A DNA stretch of 64,000 nt, taken from positions 62,001-126,000 of the forward strand of contig NZ_JAEKIA010000003.1 in NCBI RefSeq assembly GCF_016405145.1, given 5' to 3'. Below, in pieces: positions 42,098-51,586 of the stretch; position 1 is the first letter of the stretch, and each line of letters opens with the position of its first letter. A program made the translations under genes and the position numbers. The notes under the pieces are model-generated. The model did not search any database and was not told where the DNA came from. It worked only from the letters and a program-made list of their open reading frames with translations. Source of the stretch: Schaalia cardiffensis (GTDB lineage: Bacteria; Actinomycetota; Actinomycetes; Actinomycetales; Actinomycetaceae).

Positions 42098-42529
42098 TTG
42101 TGGCGGGTCGATGACCATGTACGGGAGGCGCGCGAGGAGGTCATTGCGGCTATTGCCGACCGACGGGAGGAGCTTCTCGCGAGTGCCTACTATGAGCGCG
42201 CCGATGAGTCGGCACGCAGGAGCGTCGTCACCGAGATCGATTGTGTGATTGAGTCGGTGTCACGGCAAAGCGATATTTCGATGATTCATCAGACTCAATC
42301 GGCTTTCGAACGCGATCGGTACACGGCGATGATTGAGCGCCTCGACGCATCCACTCACGATGACGGACAGGAGCTGGCTCCGGTGAAGTCCGTCGTTTCG
42401 ATTGCGACGATCAGTGCCAAGAGCGGTTCGGGAATCCTCGACACGGCCGCCGACGTTGACGCATATCTTGCGGCCCTGCGCAGGGCACTCATGTCCACTC
42501 TTGATGACGGGAAGCGAATCGTACTCTGA
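42098..42529 (+). pseudogene. brxC: C-terminal remnant of BREX BrxC ATPase
   Basis: These 143 codons read like the extreme C-terminus of BrxC, the ~1200-residue P-loop protein of BREX defence. The pattern is REAREEVIAAIADRREELL, then VSIATISAKSGSGILDTAADVDAYLAALRRAL and a final DGKRIVL. The ATPase domain and everything upstream are missing. The apparent start is a TTG. The stop overlaps the pglX ATG as TGATG, which preserves the ancestral operon join. It is unlikely to be functional. Confidence 0.75.
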
Positions 42530-43470
42530 TGGAGACTGCACCTTTGAAGTCTTTCGCTACATCTGCGCGCAAGGAGCTCCTCCGTGAGGTCGATGCGCGC
42601 CTCACTGCGGTGCTCGCCCCGGGATCTTCCGAGCAGGTCGAGCATCCGTCGATCGTCAATTCCCTTGAGGACGCGATCGCTCAAGCGGGTGGAGGTCACA
42701 ACGGTCGCAAGCACGTTGTCGACCGAGCTGCGTATTTGTGGTTCAACCGGGTCAGCGCGCTGCGTTTCATGGATGCGAACGGCTACACGGGGATCGCTGT
42801 CGTCTCACCGGCAGCCGATCAAGTTGGTCAGCCTGAGGTGCTCGCTCTTGCGAAACGTGGCCAGGTTGACAGCGAGGTTGTGAAGGCTTCAGAGGCGGCG
42901 ACAGTCTTCGGGCTGCTCAGCGGTTCTGTCTTGCCGAGTCCGGGCGCTGAGGCGTACGCTCTCCTTCTGAGGAGCTACTGCCGTTTCTGGAATCGCGCGA
43001 TGCCGTCAATGTTCGAGCGCGAGGGCGATTTTTCTGAGTTGCTCATTCCGAGGAGTCTTCTGGCCGAGGGAGCGCTCCTTGATCGCGCGTGCGCTGTGTT
43101 GACACCTGAGGTGTGCGAAGACGTCGAGGTGATTGGCTGGCTCTACCAGTTCTATATTTCGGAGCGCAAAGATGAGGTTTTCGCTGGTTTCAAGAAGAAA
43201 AAGAAGGTCGGCGCCGATGAGATCCCTGCTGCTACTCAGCTCTTCACTCCTCATTGGATCGTCCGCTATCTCGCGGAGAATTCGATCGGGCGATTGTGGA
43301 TGCTCAACCATCCGGGGTCGGCACTGATCGAGCGGATGGAGTACTACATCGAGCCGGTCGACGAGGAGAGGGACTTTCTCCGTATCTCCTCTCCTGAGGA
43401 GATCTCCGTCATTGAAACTTTTATGACACGCTGGATACAAAAGCGCGCGAACTACGATTTAGCCGCCTGA
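42529..43470 (+). pseudogene. pglX: PglX N-terminal piece (BREX adenine methyltransferase)
   Basis: Residues 1 to about 295 match the N-terminus of BREX type I PglX, up to QLFTPHWIVRYLAENSIGRLWMLN and the following strand SPEEISVI. There the family normally continues into the SAM-binding DPA.GSGH motif. Instead the sequence switches to unrelated residues and stops. The break is at about base 43414. The rest of the gene is found inverted at 47.4-48.2 kb and in the original orientation at 49.5-50.6 kb. Alone this piece cannot methylate DNA. Confidence 0.8.
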
Positions 43471-43537
43471 CTGGTTCACTCCGCAATCCATGTCAATTTG
43501 AGAGAATGCCATCCAACCGACGACTTAGGGGCAAGTA

Positions 43538-45229
43538 ATGACTGGCGAAAATAGGCAGCTTGATGCAAAGGAAATAAGCGTCGGCAGGCTACTAAACGAT
43601 GGAGACTACGAGTTTGTCATCCCTGAATACCAACGCCCTTATGCCTGGGGCGTCGAGGAAACCCTGCAGCTCCTTTCCGACTTGCTTGGGGCGTTGGAGC
43701 GTGACACCGATGATCCTTACTTCCTTGGTTCCGTCGTCTTGGTCAAAGACCCTAACAACCCCCGCGCTGAGGTCATCGACGGGCAGCAACGACTGACTAC
43801 CCTCACCCTTCTGCTTTCGCTTCTACGAGACCTGGCTACCGATGACGAATTGCGTAGAGACATCCACAGGCTCATTGAGGAACCGGCCGTTGGCTGGGAA
43901 GACAAGGCTGCGCGACCCCGCTTGGCGCTACGTCCACGCGACAACCAGTTCTTCTTAGAATATGTCCAACAGCAGGGCAGCACTCTCGGGTTGGTTGGAC
44001 TGAGCAACAACATCCCGGAGACGGACGCCCAGCGCGGTCTGCGCGACAACGCCAAGGCACTCTACGAGGAGTTGCAGAACCTTACTCCCGAACTGCGCAA
44101 AGATCTGTTTCGCCTCATCGCACGACGAGCATTCTTGGTCATCGTTGCAACTCCTGACTTGAACAGTGCGTATCGCATTTTCTCGGTGATGAACGCTCGG
44201 GGACTGCCTTTGTCGCCCCAGGATATTTTCAAGTCCCAGATCATCGGCGCGATCCCTGAAGGCCAGAAGAAGAATTACGCTGACCGGTGGGAACGCCTTG
44301 AGGAAGATCTGGGCCGCGATGAGTTCGGAGATCTGTTCCTTTATATTCGTGCGATTAAAGCACGCATGCGAAGTGTCAAGAGTCTGTTGCAGGAATTCCC
44401 TGAGCAGGTTCTCAACGTCTATCTGCCGGACAACGGAAGCGGCTTCATAAAGGAAGTTCTAGAGCCGTATGCCAAAGCAGACATTCGCCTGAATGCTCAA
44501 GACTTCCAAGGAGATGACCCGCTTTGGGAGCAGGTCAACAATTGGCTAAAGCGTTTAGCTCAACTCGACAACGATGACTGGCGTCCCCCAGCTTTGTGGG
44601 CGATCACCGAGCACGGCGAAGACCCCGAATTCCTAGTCGCGTTCTTCAGCAAGCTCGAACGCCTTGCTGCCAGCATGCTTGTCCGCCGGGTCTACGCGAC
44701 GCCACGTCAGATGCGTTACATGGAGCTACTCAAACAGCTCGCTGATGGTCATGGTCTGGATTCGTATAGCTTCGAACTCACCGACATTGAACGAGCAGAG
44801 ACGATGAAACGCCTCGATGGGGACATCTACTTGAACGCGCGTGTTCACAAGTATGTGTTACTACGGCTGGATTCCGTGCTGGCTGATGACCCGGGAGCTA
44901 CCTACGACCACAAGATCATCTCGGTCGAGCACGTTCTGCCCCAAACCATCAATCCCGATAGCCAGTGGGCCTCAAACTTCACTGAGGAAGATGCCACAAC
45001 GTGGACCCATCGCCTCGGGAACCTACTGCTGCTCAACCGACGGAAAAACTCCAGCGCTGCAAATTACGACTTCGACGTTAAGAAAGAGAAGTACTTCAAG
45101 TCCGGGAAAGGAGTGGCGGTGTTCGCACTCACCACGCAGGTACTCGGAGAACCGGTGTGGACTCCGAGTGTTATCAACCGACGTCAGGAAGAACTTATTG
45201 AGGTCTTGATTAAGGAGTGGCAACTCTAG
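43538..45229 (+). CDS. GmrSD-type DUF262/DUF1524 nuclease (type IV restriction-like)
   Basis: A 563-residue protein. The N-terminal DUF262 domain shows IPEYQRPYAWGVEE, VIDGQQRLTTLTLLLSLL and SVMNARGLPLSPQDIFKSQI, the NTPase/ParB-like part of GmrS. The C-terminal DUF1524 domain shows EHVLPQT, then HRLGNLLLLNRRKNSSAAN, the His-Asn nuclease of GmrD. Both are on one chain, as in single-protein GmrSD enzymes that cut modified phage DNA. AGGGG precedes the ATG. The gene converges with the serine recombinase and is likely defence cargo of the island. It appears intact. Confidence 0.85.
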   Translation: MTGENRQLDAKEISVGRLLNDGDYEFVIPEYQRPYAWGVEETLQLLSDLLGALERDTDDPYFLGSVVLVKDPNNPRAEVIDGQQRLTTLTLLLSLLRDLATDDELRRDIHRLIEEPAVGWEDKAARPRLALRPRDNQFFLEYVQQQGSTLGLVGLSNNIPETDAQRGLRDNAKALYEELQNLTPELRKDLFRLIARRAFLVIVATPDLNSAYRIFSVMNARGLPLSPQDIFKSQIIGAIPEGQKKNYADRWERLEEDLGRDEFGDLFLYIRAIKARMRSVKSLLQEFPEQVLNVYLPDNGSGFIKEVLEPYAKADIRLNAQDFQGDDPLWEQVNNWLKRLAQLDNDDWRPPALWAITEHGEDPEFLVAFFSKLERLAASMLVRRVYATPRQMRYMELLKQLADGHGLDSYSFELTDIERAETMKRLDGDIYLNARVHKYVLLRLDSVLADDPGATYDHKIISVEHVLPQTINPDSQWASNFTEEDATTWTHRLGNLLLLNRRKNSSAANYDFDVKKEKYFKSGKGVAVFALTTQVLGEPVWTPSVINRRQEELIEVLIKEWQL

Positions 45230-45252
45230 TCACACCCTGACACCGTCCCAAG

Positions 45253-46839
45253 TTACGACTTGATGGCGACCACTTGGGTGCTGCCGTCGCGGAATTGAAA
45301 GGTGACATTGCCGTCGACGTCGACGACGCCTTTAACGAGCAAAACTACGCAGAGGTGTGGGCTGAAGACCAACTGTTCGAGATCAAGGTTGGCGGTCTCC
45401 TGCCTGTAGTAGTGGTAGGCGGCCAGTCGGTTGTTCTTGTTCTGTATCTCGGCGACCACGGCAGCGTGCTCAGCTAACAGCGCCTGGTGCTGTTCGTGGC
45501 TAGCGTTGAACGCCTTCTCGTAGGTTTGCTGGTCTTGAGCGACTCGTGCGTTGTGGGCGATCATCGATTGGAGCTTCTTGGCCACCTCGTTGATCTGAGC
45601 GAGAAGCCCGGCGGCCTCAACCTCCAGGTCACTCGTGTCGAGGGCGTCGAGAACGGCTTGGTTGACGCCGGTGTCGGTCGGTGAGCCGAATCGAAGACGA
45701 ATGGCCTCCAGGAACATGTCCTTGAGTCGTTGATCGCTGATGTGCCCGGTGGCGCATTTTTCCTGGCCTGCGTATTTGTGGCCGCACCGCCAGATGACCT
45801 TTTCGTACTTACTGCCCGCGTGCCAGGTTTTCGAGCCGAAGAAGTGTCCACACTGGCTGCACTCGAAGGTCGATGAGAAGGGGCGGGTGCGGTGCTGGGT
45901 TCGCTGATCTCTAGCGCCTTTAGCTATTTCGGCTTGGACGAAATCCCACACTGCGGGGCTGATGATCGCCTCATGGCTGGCGGTGACGTAGTACTGGGGT
46001 ACTTCGCCTTGGTTGATGACTTGACGTTTCGTCAGGTAGTCAGCGATGTACGATTTTTGCAGGAGAGCGTCACCCTTGTATTTCTCGTTGGTGAGAATGG
46101 CTCGTATGGATTGGTAATGCCAGGTCTTGTTGCCTGCGGCGGTGAAGGTTTCTGGTTCGTCGGTGAGGGTGCGGGCAATCGTGCCGATGGACATGCCGCC
46201 TAAGTACATGTTGTAGATCCGGCGCACAGTTTTGGCTTGCTCGGGGTTGATGACGAGGCTGCCGTCTTCGCCTGTGTCGTATCCGAGGAACCGAGAGTAT
46301 GGGACGGTGACCTTGCCATCGGCGAAGCGTTTGCGGTGTCCCCAGGTGACGTTTTCTGAGATGGAGCGGGCTTCTTCTTGCGCCAGGGAGCTCATGATGG
46401 TGATGAGGAGCTCGCCCTTGGCGTCGAAGGTCCAGATGCCTTCTTTCTCGAAGAAGACCTCCACGCCTTTGTCTTTGAGGGCTCGAACGGTGGTGAGCGA
46501 GTCGACGGTGTTGCGGGCGAAACGAGACACGCTCTTGGTGATGATCAGGTCGATCTTGCCGTCGAGCGCGTCGGTCACCATCTGCTGAAAACCGGCACGC
46601 TTTTTCGCGGAAGTGCCGGTGATGCCTTCATCGGTATAGACCTTGACGAACTGCCAGCCTGCGTGGTCGCTGATGTAGCGGGTGTAGTAGTCGACTTGGG
46701 CTTCGTAGGACGTCACCTGATCGTCGTGGTCGGTGGACACGCGGGCGTACCCGGCGACCCTGCGCAGGGTTGTCTGTCCAAGTGGAGCACCAGTGTGGAG
46801 AGCTCGGATGGCGGGGATTGCTGTGACGGTGCGGGCCAT
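45253..46839 (-). CDS. Large serine recombinase
   Basis: A 528-residue recombinase that integrates, excises or inverts DNA. The resolvase domain has the nucleophile in GYARVSTDHD (Ser35), KVYTDEGITGTSAKKRAGFQQM, and KSVSRFARNTVDSL. The recombinase domain follows (~185-290), then a zinc ribbon (CSQCGH ... CGHKYAGQEKC) and a coiled-coil region. It starts directly after the stop of the upstream recombinase remnant, so the two were a tandem pair. It appears intact. Confidence 0.9.
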   Translation of the reverse strand: MARTVTAIPAIRALHTGAPLGQTTLRRVAGYARVSTDHDDQVTSYEAQVDYYTRYISDHAGWQFVKVYTDEGITGTSAKKRAGFQQMVTDALDGKIDLIITKSVSRFARNTVDSLTTVRALKDKGVEVFFEKEGIWTFDAKGELLITIMSSLAQEEARSISENVTWGHRKRFADGKVTVPYSRFLGYDTGEDGSLVINPEQAKTVRRIYNMYLGGMSIGTIARTLTDEPETFTAAGNKTWHYQSIRAILTNEKYKGDALLQKSYIADYLTKRQVINQGEVPQYYVTASHEAIISPAVWDFVQAEIAKGARDQRTQHRTRPFSSTFECSQCGHFFGSKTWHAGSKYEKVIWRCGHKYAGQEKCATGHISDQRLKDMFLEAIRLRFGSPTDTGVNQAVLDALDTSDLEVEAAGLLAQINEVAKKLQSMIAHNARVAQDQQTYEKAFNASHEQHQALLAEHAAVVAEIQNKNNRLAAYHYYRQETANLDLEQLVFSPHLCVVLLVKGVVDVDGNVTFQFRDGSTQVVAIKS

Positions 46840-47426
46840 TTAGCGTTCGCCTCGCTCGGCGCGCAGGCGCTCAGCCTCTGCCTTGGCCACAGCCCGGTAC
46901 TTTGCCAATGCTTCTGGTGGTGTTGGTGCTTGCCGTGGGTTGTCTAACCCGAGCCTTTTGGCTTGGGCCCAGCGGGCACGCACGAGTTCACCCCAGGCGG
47001 CTTTTCTTGCTGGGGTCCACGAGCTCTTCTTCAGGTTTGGTCGCCACGTGTGGGAGCTGCTGGTGCCATCGGTGTAGTGGAACGTGTAGTGGTCTTTTCC
47101 TTGCACGTCGATGTGGTCGATACGCTCGTTGAACACCTCTTCGTCGAAGGCCACGATGTCAAGGACTTGAGCGATGAAGCCTTTGAGTGCCGTGTCAGAG
47201 ATCTCGCAGGTGCCGCATCCGGTTTTGCGGCCTTTCTTCCGTTCGGTGCAGATCCAGTGCTCGGTGGAGATTGAGTTTTGGCTTTTCGGATTGCGTACGT
47301 TGCGCACAAACGAACAGTCGCAGGCAACGCATTTGATCTTCGACGTCAACGCCACAGTTTCTATGGACCAGTTCGCCCGGGCCCCGAGTTCACGTCGGCG
47401 TGCGATCTCGGTTTGCACAGACGGTG
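46840..47426 (-). pseudogene. C-terminal half of a second serine recombinase, fused to PglX
   Basis: About 195 residues that match the C-terminal half of a large serine recombinase: VQTEIARRRELG, then the zinc ribbon CVACDCSF ... CTERKKGRKTGC, then DEEVFNERIDHIDVQGKDHYTFHYTDG. The resolvase domain with the catalytic Ser is absent. The frame runs straight on from the inverted PglX fragment upstream, creating one open frame that starts in PglX and ends in recombinase. This second recombinase must be inactive on its own. Confidence 0.75.
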
Positions 47427-48182
47427 AAAAATAGGTGTCCGTGTTCTGTGGTCGTGATCGAGAGTGACCCCCATTTTCAGTTCCGAAAGCGCGAACCTCT
47501 TCTCCGTCGTTTTCCCAGTTGACGACGAACTCTTGGTTGCCGTACCACTTTCGAAACTCGCCCCCCTTGTTGTACGGGAACCAGCGTGCTCCGCTTCGAG
47601 CGGCGGCTTCACGCGACGTGCAAGCGAAGGCGATGCGAGGTATCGCAACCTCCCACCACTCCCTCAGAAATCTATTGTTATCTGCTGTTGCAAGTCCCTG
47701 CCGCAGGTTCGCAACCTCACTAAGGGGCTGCCCCTCTTTGAACGTCGCGCGCATTTTTTCACTGAGCCGTAGACAATCGGCGACCCTGGGATCGCCCCGA
47801 AGTCCTCTTGCGAGACTTCGAATCTGTTGTACTCGATGTCACGGAACAACTGTTCGATGACTTCAACAGATCGGACTTCGACGTGCTGCTCGAACAAACG
47901 TCGGTAGACACCGTGAAGCCCTACTGCGTTTCGATTGTCAATGACGAAGGCGACGGTGCCGAAGTCTGACCCGAAGACTCCGCGACCAAGATGCACCATC
48001 GTAGCGATGCGTTGAGTGGCAAGGAGATCTTGCCGCAGAGTTTCAAAGGACTTGAGAGACATCCACGACGGGAGATTGATCATCGTCCAGGTGCCGCCAG
48101 GCTTCGTCAGCATCTGTGAGCGAAGCATGAAGGCCGTCATAAGATCTGCCTTCCCGGTCGGATAGGTCTCTTTCATGAACCG
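47427..48182 (-). pseudogene. pglX: PglX middle piece, inverted and frameshifted
   Basis: On the minus strand this encodes the central part of PglX: KETYPTGKADLMTAFMLRSQ, MVHLGRGVFGSDFGTVAFV, then RQGLATADNNRFL and WFPYNKGGEFRKWYGNQEF. The two halves are in different frames: one base is missing at about 47768, where restoring it would give the expected YWLSEKMR. The NPPY motif that should precede KETYP is not present. It is inverted relative to the N- and C-terminal pieces. Confidence 0.8.
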
Positions 48183-48254
48183 TGACTCGTTCGGAGAGTG
48201 CAGTACCGGATCCCGGGGAGCATCCTGGTCTTCGTCACGCCAGTGCTGAGGTAG

Positions 48255-48278
48255 ATGGCTACCCCCATGGCTACCCCC
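48255..48278. repeat. Tandem 12-bp repeat left of the tyrosine integrase
   Basis: Two exact copies of ATGGCTACCCCC lie head to tail. Related copies (ATCGGCTACCCG and ATGGCTACCCCG) lie at 49535-49559 on the other side of the integrase in the same orientation. This looks like a pair of recombination sites. Confidence 0.7.
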
Positions 48279-48298
48279 ACGGATCGGCGCTTCCCATC

Positions 48299-49521
48299 AT
48301 GAAAACCATGGGACAACGACGACCTCGACGAAAAGGAACGGGATCCATCTATCGGAACTCACGCGGCCAATGGGTCGCAGCGATAGAAGTGGGATGGTCG
48401 GCGACAGGAAAACGTCGTCGAATCACCTTCAAAGCCCGCACGGAAGCCGAAGTACGCGCTCGACTTATCCAGGCGCAGCAGCGCATTGCGGTGGAGGGGC
48501 CGACAGCATCCTTCACGTCGATCAGCGTCAAAAGATGGGCAGACGAATGGCTTGAACACAGGCAACGCATCGTCCGACCCGGCACCTTCGTTTCCGACCA
48601 ATCCTCGATCCGACGATGGATCATTCCCGTCATCGGACACATCAGGCTCGATGTCCTCACACCGGCTGATATTCGTGCTGTAGCGCGAGCTCAAGAGGAG
48701 CAAGGACTCGCGCTCCCCACAATGCAACGCACCCATGTCGTGCTCAAGAAGATGCTCGCCGACGCCGTGGCGGAGGGATACCAGGTCAGTCACCGGAAAC
48801 GCGACGCAAGCAGTCCCGGCGTGGGAAGATCCCCCCCCGTCAGGCCCTGAGCGTCGAGGAAGCCATGCGGATCCTCGACATCGCTAAGACTCGCCCCGAC
48901 AGCTCACGATGGATCGCCGCCCTCGTCGAAGGGCTGCGCCCCGCGGAAGCCCTCGGACTCACCTGGGAGCAGATCGACTTCGATACGGAAACAATGATCC
49001 TCGCCTGGCAGCTCAAAGCCCTGCCGTATAGGAGGCACAGAGATCCAGCGAGCGGCTTCCGTGTTCCCAGGGGCTTCGAATCCCGGCGCCTCGAAGGCGC
49101 CTACCATCTCGTGCGCCCCAAGACCCGTGCCGGCACCCGCGTCGTGCCCCTCGCCCCCGCCCTCGTCGATGAGCTCACGACCTGGAAGGGAAAAGTCCCA
49201 TCTCCGCATAACCTCGTCTGGCCAAAGGAGGATGGGGCGCCACGTTCCGCAGAATTCGACCGGAGCCAGTGGTACGAGATCGTCGACGAGGCAGGGGTCA
49301 AGGTCACGCTGCCCGATGGGACAAAGAGGCGCCCCCTGCTCTACGAAGCGCGGCACACTGCGGCCACCCTCTTGCTTGCCAGCGGCGTTGACGAGACAAC
49401 GATCAAAGCGATTCTCGGTCACTCGACGATTCTCAGCACCCAGACCTACCTGCACACTGACCGCAGCCGGACCCGAGCAGCCCTCACAGCGTCGGCTGAA
49501 ATGCTCGGATTAGGCAGGTAA
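48299..49521 (+). pseudogene. Tyrosine integrase, frameshifted
   Basis: A phage-type tyrosine recombinase in two frames. The first frame (to 48850) holds the AP2-like arm-binding and SAM-like core-binding domains (RKGTGSIYRNSRGQWVAAIE, then ADIRAVARAQEEQGL). The second (from ~48840) holds the catalytic domain: LVEGLRPAEALGLTW, YEARHTAATLLLASG, LGHSTILSTQTYLHT with the Arg-His-Arg-His-Tyr set. The frames part at a run of eight C at 48831-48838; nine would join them. It could be a dead gene, a sequencing error or a slippage switch. It is flanked by tandem 12-bp repeats. Confidence 0.75.
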
Positions 49522-49523
49522 CC

Positions 49524-50591
49524 TTGGCGTATCGATCGGCTACCCGAATGGCTACCCCGACCAGTTTTTTCGTTGAAGAACATGGGATCCGCCGTCCGAC
49601 GAACCCGCGCGAGGTATCAGTGAAGGCTCTCGAACAGATCGTTGCCCAACATCGCGAAGAATGGAAGCAGCGCTCCCTCGAACAGCGTCGGCTCGAAATT
49701 GAGAACAACGAGGCCGTCGCCAGACTTTACGGACTTGAGGACGAAGTACCTTCCCATGTACCGCTTGAACGAGTATCTCTCACGAACAATTCCGCCTTCC
49801 GCTGGCCGAACAAAACACCCGAAGAACGTGACCTCCTCTTCGCACAGTCTGCGATCGTTGACCTCATCTCCTATGCGGTCGGATGCATGTTCGGCCGTTA
49901 CAGCCTGGACGCTCCAGGGCTGATCCTCGCCGACCAAGGGGCGACCATCGAAGACTATCTTGAAAAGATCCCCGCACCGAGCTTCATGCCGGATGCGGAT
50001 AACGTCATTCCTGTACTTGACGCTGACTGGTTCGAAGACGACATCGTCGAACGCTTCCGGCTCTTCCTGCGCACAGTCTTTGGTGACGAGCACTTCGAGG
50101 AGAATCTCCGTTACATCCTTAACCTCCTCGGACTTAAAGACCTGCGCGAATACTTCGTAAAGTCTTCCAAAAAGGGAGCCTCTTCGAAGTTCTATGACGA
50201 CCACGTCCATCGCTACAAGAAACGGCCGATCTACTGGCTCTTCTCCAGTCCCAAGGGATCGTTCAATGCGCTCATCTACATGCACCGCTACACGCCCTCA
50301 ACGGTGTCCCGAGTCCTCACCTACCTGCGCGAGTACGTGACCAAGCTCGAGTCTGCACTTGCCCGTGCCGAGCGCGACAATGATGCGAAGGAGGCGGATC
50401 GCATACGCGCAGTCCTCATTGAGCTCAGTGAGTATGAGCACGACGTCCTCTTCCCGAAGGCAACCGAGAACATTGAGATCGACCTCGACGATGGCGTGCG
50501 GAGCAACTACCCGAAGTTCGGGGATGCCCTCAAGCGCATCAAAGGGCTCGAAAAAGCAGACAGCCGACCAAAACCTGGGGTGAGCGGATGA
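49524..50591 (+). pseudogene. pglX: PglX C-terminal piece
   Basis: From about base 49612 this encodes the last ~325 residues of BREX PglX: LEIENNEAVARLYGLEDEV, LISYAVGCMFGRYSLDAPG, EPSFMP-like PAPSFMPDADNVIPVLD, and KKRPIYWLFSSPKGSFNALI. The first ~30 codons from the TTG at 49524 read through the right-hand integrase repeat and are not PglX. The piece has the original orientation. Its stop overlaps the next ATG (ATGA), so it may still be translated with the downstream genes. Confidence 0.82.
49535..49559. repeat. Tandem 12-bp repeat right of the tyrosine integrase
   Basis: Imperfect tandem pair ATCGGCTACCCG and ATGGCTACCCCG, the partner of the perfect pair at 48255-48278. It lies inside the open frame of the PglX C-terminal piece. 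Confidence 0.65.
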
Positions 50592-51586
50592 ACGGCGAAG
50601 TGATCCTTTACAACACCGACGACGGGGCGCAGATGCAACTGCGCGCCTCGGAGGGGACGGTATGGCTGACTCAAGCCGAAATGGCGGAGCTGTATGGAAC
50701 CTCGATCCCCAACGTTGCTCAGATCATCGGACGTGTTCTTAAGGACGGAGAAGTCACCGAGGCAACTATTCACTCAGAGTTAACAGTTCGTCGAGAAGGC
50801 GAGCGAGACGTCCGACGGCAGCTCAAGGTCTACAACCTCGACATGATCCTTGCTGTCGGCTACCGCGTGACGACTCCTCGCGCGGTCCAATTCCGGCAGT
50901 GGGCGACGAGCGTTCTCAAGGAATACCTCGTCAAAGGCTTCGCCATGGACGACGCGAAACTCAAAGGCTCAGATGGCTGGGACTACTTCGACGAATGGTT
51001 GGAACGCATTCGCGACATCCGAGCCTCGGAGAAACGCTTCTACCAGAAGGTTCGTGACCTCTACGCAACAGCGATCGACTACGCCCCGTCGAGCGATGCT
51101 GCGAAAGCCTTCTTCGCGAAAGTCCAAAACAAGATGCTCTGGGCCGTGACAGGACACACCGCAGCGGAGATCATCTCTTTGCGTTCCGACCCTGCGGGGT
51201 CAAACATGGGCCTCACCTCGTGGAGCGGAAGCATCGTGCGGAAACGCGACGTGGTGACGGCCAAGAACTACCTCCAAACAGCTGAGATTGCGGAGCTTGA
51301 CCGCATTGTCACCATGTACCTCGACTACGCAGAAGACCAGGCGAAGCGACGTCAGGCGATGACCATGCGCGACTGGGAAGAACGCCTCGACGCCTTCCTC
51401 AGCTTCAACGAGCGCGAACTCCTCACCCATGCGGGCACAGTGAGCGCAAAGGTCGCGAAAGCACTCGCCGAAGATCGCTACACCGCATTCGATGCCGAAC
51501 GTCGGCGGCAGGAGGCGCTCGCCGCTGACGAGGACGATGCTCGAGCCCTACGTGAGCTCGAACAGAAGATGGAGAATTACGAATGA
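50588..51586 (+). CDS. RhuM family protein in the BREX operon
   Basis: A 332-residue protein of the RhuM/virulence-protein family: the N-terminal VWLTQAEMAELYGTSIPNVAQI is an HTH-like Fic/RhuM signature, followed by EVTEATIHSELTV and REGERDVRRQLKVYNLDMILAVGYRV, the family hallmark. The C-terminal part is helical. It is joined to pglX upstream and pglZ downstream by ATGA overlaps, so it belongs to the operon. RhuM-family genes often sit in restriction and defence loci; the biochemical role is unknown. Confidence 0.85.
   Translation: MNGEVILYNTDDGAQMQLRASEGTVWLTQAEMAELYGTSIPNVAQIIGRVLKDGEVTEATIHSELTVRREGERDVRRQLKVYNLDMILAVGYRVTTPRAVQFRQWATSVLKEYLVKGFAMDDAKLKGSDGWDYFDEWLERIRDIRASEKRFYQKVRDLYATAIDYAPSSDAAKAFFAKVQNKMLWAVTGHTAAEIISLRSDPAGSNMGLTSWSGSIVRKRDVVTAKNYLQTAEIAELDRIVTMYLDYAEDQAKRRQAMTMRDWEERLDAFLSFNERELLTHAGTVSAKVAKALAEDRYTAFDAERRRQEALAADEDDARALRELEQKMENYE

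Larger units (their letters stand above)
43414..47426. mobile_element. Serine-recombinase island inside pglX
   Basis: The stretch between the pglX breakpoints at ~43414 and ~47426 carries a GmrSD-type nuclease (+), a complete large serine recombinase (-) and the C-terminal half of a second one (-). Tandem serine recombinases are common in integrative elements. The ends were not found as clear att repeats. The boundaries are where PglX similarity stops. Confidence 0.6.

Noticed and set aside
42098-50591. A DISARM or Pgl (type 2 BREX) system instead of type I BREX
   Set aside because: pglW, pglY and drm genes are absent, while the C-terminus of BrxC, PglZ type A and BrxL are the type I set.
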